Assembly (NCBI GenBank): GCA_026389845.1 | Contig: JAPLHB010000109.1 | Location: forward strand, 62,001 to 126,000 | Direction: 5' to 3' | DNA length: 64,000 bases | Source: Chloroflexota bacterium | GTDB lineage: Bacteria; Chloroflexota; Anaerolineae; CG2-30-64-16 | Shown: positions 60,857 to 64,000 of the stretch, piece by piece | Layout of the letters: each line of letters begins with the position of its first letter | Numbering within the stretch: the stretch's first letter is position 1 | Notes under the pieces: generated by a model | Databases searched by the model: none | What the model was told of the DNA's origin: nothing | The model's input: the letters and a program-made list of their open reading frames with translations, nothing else | Made by a program: the position numbers and the translations under genes

Positions 60857-61861
60857 ATGTTCGAACGACTGATCGGCATTGACCTGGGCACCGTGAACGT
60901 CCTGGTGTATGTCAGTGGCCGTGGCATTATTCTGCGCGAACCCTCAGTGGTGGCGATTTCCACGCGGGACAACAAGATCGTGGCGGTGGGCCAGGAGGCC
61001 CGCGACATGCTGGGCCGCTCGCCGGAGAGCATCGAGGTGGCCCGGCCGATGCGCGAGGGGGTCATCGCCGATTACGTGGTCACCGAGGCTATGCTACGCT
61101 ATTTCATCCGCAAAGTGATCGGCCGCAACCCTCTCTTCAAGCCGCGCGTGATGATCAGCACGCCGAAGGGCGTCACCAGCGTCGAAAGCCGCGCGGTGCA
61201 CGACGCGGCGATGCAGGCGGGGGCGAAAGAGGCTTACCTGATCCCCGAACCGTTGGCCGCGGCCTACGGCGCGGGGCTGCCGATCGGCACGCCGACCGGC
61301 AACATGGTGGTGGACATCGGCGGCGGGACGACCGAGGCGGCCGTGGTCTCGATGAACGACATCGTGGTGTGGAGCAGCGTGCGCGTGGGCGGCATCCGCA
61401 CCGACGAGGCGATCATGGGCTACGTGCGCAAGAAGTACAACCTGATCATCGGCGAGCAAACCGCAGAGGAAATCAAGATCCAGATCGGCAGCGCGCTGCC
61501 GCTGGCCGAGGAGCTGACGATGGAGGTGCGCGGACGTGACCAGGTGGCCGGTCTGCCCAAAACGATCACCCTCTCGTCCGGCGAGATCACCGAGGCTATC
61601 GCCGAGCCGCTGGGCGCGATCACCAGCGTGGTCAAACAGACGTTGGAGAAGACCCCGCCCGAGCTGGCCGCCGACATCATTGATCGCGGCATGGTGCTCA
61701 GCGGCGGCGGCGCGCTGCTCCGCAACATGGATCGGCTGATGACCAAAGAGACCGGCGTCCCCTGCTTCGTGGCCGAGCATCCCCTGGCCTGCGTGGCGTT
61801 GGGCGCGGGCAAGGCGTTGGAGAACTACGAGATCATGCGGCGCAGCTTGCCCCAAGTATAA
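60857..61861 (+). CDS. mreB: Rod-shape-determining actin homologue MreB
   Basis: A 334-residue actin-fold ATPase that forms membrane-bound filaments guiding cell-wall synthesis. Phosphate 1 is [14 protein letters not shown], phosphate 2 is [16 protein letters not shown], and the adenosine motif is [29 protein letters not shown] and [19 protein letters not shown] are also diagnostic. The ATG follows AGGAG. Neither mreC nor mreD follows; the next gene converges on it after an inverted-repeat element, so this is a solitary copy. It may be one of several MreB-like genes in the genome. Confidence 0.96.
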   Translation: MFERLIGIDLGTVNVLVYVSGRGIILREPSVVAISTRDNKIVAVGQEARDMLGRSPESIEVARPMREGVIADYVVTEAMLRYFIRKVIGRNPLFKPRVMISTPKGVTSVESRAVHDAAMQAGAKEAYLIPEPLAAAYGAGLPIGTPTGNMVVDIGGGTTEAAVVSMNDIVVWSSVRVGGIRTDEAIMGYVRKKYNLIIGEQTAEEIKIQIGSALPLAEELTMEVRGRDQVAGLPKTITLSSGEITEAIAEPLGAITSVVKQTLEKTPPELAADIIDRGMVLSGGGALLRNMDRLMTKETGVPCFVAEHPLACVALGAGKALENYEIMRRSLPQV

Positions 61862-61934
61862 ATGCCGGCCTCAGAGATTAGAGATTGGGTCCCCAATCTC
61901 TAATCTCTAATCGCAATACCGCAAAACTCGCTAT

Positions 61935-62094
61935 TGTCACCCTGAGCGGGTCGGCCCCGTGAAGTGCGTTGCGGCGAGAATCCAGCGAAGGGTCTCGTTG
62001 CGGCAAGGAGAGCTTGTCCTGAGCGCAGCGAACGGATTCTTCGCTGGTGTCACGCCGTAACAAGAGTTCAGGGATAGACCCGCTCAGAATGACA
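61935..62094. repeat. Dispersed inverted-repeat element, copy 4
   Basis: Same ends and inner arms as the other copies, with an extra CTTGTCCTGAGCGCAGCGAA segment inside. It is enclosed by another inverted repeat (GCAAAACTCGCTAT and ATAGCGAGTTTTGC), so the whole 61921-62115 region between convergent mreB and adenine deaminase genes can fold into one long stem. Confidence 0.8.
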
Positions 62095-62133
62095 GGCAGC
62101 AGATAGCGAGTTTTGCTCCATTGCCTCTAATCT

Positions 62134-63843
62134 CTACTCCGCCCACAACGGCACGAACTTAAACTGATCCACGTCCACCAACCCCTGATCGGTCAGCTTC
62201 AAGTGCGGGATCACCTCCAGCGCGAGGAAACTGAGAACCATGAAGGGGTCGTGGAGGCCGGAGCCAAGGGTGCGGGCTGCGCCGGTCACTTCGTCCAGCA
62301 CACGACGCACCTCGGCGATCGGCTTGTTGGACATCAACCCGGCCACAGGCAGCGGCAGGCGGGCGAGGATGCGCACGCCGTCGGCCACGGCCAGCCCCCC
62401 GCCCATGTCGGCCACTGCGCCGACGGCCGTGCTCAGCGAGATATTGTCGGTGCCCGCGACGACCAGGTTGTGGTGGTCGTGCGCGATGGTGGAGGCAATG
62501 GCGCCTCGCCTCAGTCCTAACCCCTGCACAAACCCCTTGCCCATCTGCCCCGTCGCCATATGGCGCTCGATCACGGCCATCTTGAGGATGTCCCGTTCGA
62601 TATCAGGAACGGCAAAGCCCGAAGCCGTGGGAATCTCCAGCATGCGGTCTTCGGTGACCAGATGATCGGGCACCGCGCCGATGACGTGGGCGCGCGTGCC
62701 CTCGACGGGGATGGTGAAGTCAACCGTGTGCCAGTTGACGTTCATCGAGCCACGCAGATACGAGGGCCGCTCCGGCAGGTCGAACGGCAGCATCGTCCCA
62801 TCTTCGGCAACCACCAACCCGCTGCGCACCACCATCCGCACGCAGAACTCTTGCGGGTCATCGAACACAATCAGATCCGCGCGGTGGCCGGGGCGGATGC
62901 CGCCGCGGTCATAGAGGCGGAACCACTCGGCGGTATTGAGGGTCGCCATGCGGATCGCCGTGACCAGGTCCACCCCACTGCGGACGGCCGTCCGCACCAG
63001 GTGATCCACGCTGCCCTCGTCCAGCAGATCGCCCGGGTGGCGGTCGTCGGTACAGAAGCAGATACGGCGGGCGTTGTCGGCCGTGAGCATCGGCAGCAAC
63101 GCGGCCAGGTTGTGGGCGTTGGTCGCCTCGCGGATCAGGATGTACATGCCCAGCCGCAGCTTCTCCAACGCTTCGTCCACGGTGGTGCACTCGTGATCCG
63201 AGCCGATGCCCGCGGTCAGGTAGGCGTTGAGCGCCTTGCCGGTGAGGCCGGGCGCGTGGCCGTCGAGCACGCGCGTCTTGAAGGCGTCAATCTTTTCCAG
63301 CGTGTTCGGGTCGCCGTTAAGGACGCCAGGGTAGTTCATCATCTCCCCCAGACCCAGCACCCAGCGGTCGTTCTGAAGCGCGGCGATGTCTTTCGCTTCC
63401 AGGTAGGCGCCGGCTGTCGCCATGTGCGTCGCGGGGACGCAGGAAGGCACCATGACGAACATGCTGAGCTGGCCGTACTTGGCCTGGTCGAACATGTAGC
63501 GGATACCGTCCAGGCCGAGCACGTTGGTGATCTCGTGCGGGTCGGCGATGACCGAGGTGACGCCCTTGGGCACCACGGCCTGGGCAAATTGGCGCACGCC
63601 GACCATCGAGCTTTCGATGTGGACGTGCGCATCAATCAGGCCGGGGGCCAGATAGCTGCCCTGCAAGTCAATCTCCCGTTGCCCCGCGTAGCCGGGGCCG
63701 AGGCCGACGATCCGAGCGTTGTAGATCGCCACGTCGGTGGGGTAGATCTCGCCGGAATAGACGTTGACCAGCCTGGCGTTGCGCAGCACCAGGTCAGCCG
63801 GCGCATCGCCACGCGCCACGCGTAACATGTCGTTGAGTTCCAT
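62134..63843 (-). CDS. ade: Adenine deaminase
   Basis: Deaminates adenine to hypoxanthine in purine salvage; a metal-dependent amidohydrolase of 569 residues. The metal-binding motif is LIDAHVHIESS (His73, His75). Others are FVMVPSCVPAT, GLGEMMNYPG, DGHAPGL, GIGSDHECTT, FCTDDRHPGDLL and a C-terminal IAHDHHNLVVAG with GGLAVADG. The ATG at 63843 was chosen because GAGGAGG lies just upstream. Its length and order of motifs match the bacterial Ade family throughout. It converges on mreB and stands alone in this window. Confidence 0.95.
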   Translation of the reverse strand: MELNDMLRVARGDAPADLVLRNARLVNVYSGEIYPTDVAIYNARIVGLGPGYAGQREIDLQGSYLAPGLIDAHVHIESSMVGVRQFAQAVVPKGVTSVIADPHEITNVLGLDGIRYMFDQAKYGQLSMFVMVPSCVPATHMATAGAYLEAKDIAALQNDRWVLGLGEMMNYPGVLNGDPNTLEKIDAFKTRVLDGHAPGLTGKALNAYLTAGIGSDHECTTVDEALEKLRLGMYILIREATNAHNLAALLPMLTADNARRICFCTDDRHPGDLLDEGSVDHLVRTAVRSGVDLVTAIRMATLNTAEWFRLYDRGGIRPGHRADLIVFDDPQEFCVRMVVRSGLVVAEDGTMLPFDLPERPSYLRGSMNVNWHTVDFTIPVEGTRAHVIGAVPDHLVTEDRMLEIPTASGFAVPDIERDILKMAVIERHMATGQMGKGFVQGLGLRRGAIASTIAHDHHNLVVAGTDNISLSTAVGAVADMGGGLAVADGVRILARLPLPVAGLMSNKPIAEVRRVLDEVTGAARTLGSGLHDPFMVLSFLALEVIPHLKLTDQGLVDVDQFKFVPLWAE

Positions 63844-63860
63844 GTGTCCTCCTCGCGTTA

Positions 63861-63939
63861 GAGATTGGAGATTAGAGGTTGGATGCCAGATGCTTCCAAT
63901 CTCCAATCTCCAACCTCCAAGTTGTAGCCGATTATACCA
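63861..63939 (-). promoter_or_regulatory. Extended -10 promoter and inverted repeat upstream of adenine deaminase
   Basis: On the minus strand TGGTATAAT (63931-63939) is an extended -10 element; no good -35 box is seen. Between it and the start, GAGATTGGAGATTAGAGGTTGG is roughly mirrored by CCAATCTCCAATCTCCAACC, part of the leader. The final 60 bases of the window show nothing recognisable. Confidence 0.5.
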
Positions 63940-64000
63940 CATCCGCCGCGCGTTGCGCAGACATGATGCGAGTCATTTGCATGGAAGCCTGGATGGGGGT

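Overview
The window is high-GC DNA, most likely chromosomal, and its style suggests a member of the Chloroflexota (Anaerolineae/Caldilineae-like). The grounds are exported proteins with long Thr/Pro linkers of the type [10 protein letters not shown]-termini ending in YLP plus a hydrophobic stretch and basic residues, lipoproteins with EKIVEKP stalks, and an unusual load of short dispersed repeats, many of them inside open reading frames. No rRNA, tRNA or CRISPR array was found, so the taxonomic call is an inference.

Layout. 1-9.2 kb: a giant surface protein of 16 carboxypeptidase-regulatory-like repeats (cut by the left edge), a clostripain-type lipoprotein and a TumE-like toxin-antitoxin pair. 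9.4-14.1 kb: an acyltransferase, argH, an aldo/keto reductase and an OsmC/TlpA-type redox pair. 14.4-19.5 kb: envelope glycan genes on the minus strand (GT28 glycosyltransferase, polyprenyl glycosylphosphotransferase, two GT4 glycosyltransferases), then a GH4 glycosidase. 21.3-30.2 kb: a defence island with a helicase-nuclease restriction subunit, an OLD-like ATPase/TOPRIM protein, a REP-associated tyrosine transposase with its palindromes, and a beta-class DNA methyltransferase. 30.3-43.2 kb: a SARP/NB-ARC/TPR regulator divergent from a small protein, a beta-helix protein and two tandem secreted zinc proteases. 43.2-48 kb: an ABC-F gene with a probable leader-peptide attenuator, a histidine phosphatase and enolase. 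48-56.1 kb: a 2276-residue RCC1/CARDB protein, a frameshifted DUF4258/YgiT toxin-antitoxin module and a scar of two fused gene remnants. 56.1-58.8 kb: two multiheme cytochrome lipoproteins. 59.2-64 kb: a MATE exporter, mreB and adenine deaminase.

How the parts relate. The methyltransferase and restriction subunit probably form one restriction-modification system with the OLD-like protein as an added effector. The beta-helix protein, both proteases and the 16-repeat protein share a C-terminal YLP tail and may use one export or anchoring route. The glycan genes are linked by 4-bp GTGA overlaps or short gaps.

The most notable signals are four. (1) The transposase sits among GTATC-headed palindromes arranged as REP/BIME pairs, some inside neighbouring coding sequences. 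(2) A family of palindromes with two 15-bp arms occurs at gene ends and also in frame inside argH, the SARP regulator and a protease. (3) A promoter, short ORF and terminator precede the ABC-F gene. (4) An unidentified small RNA or leader precedes the restriction gene.
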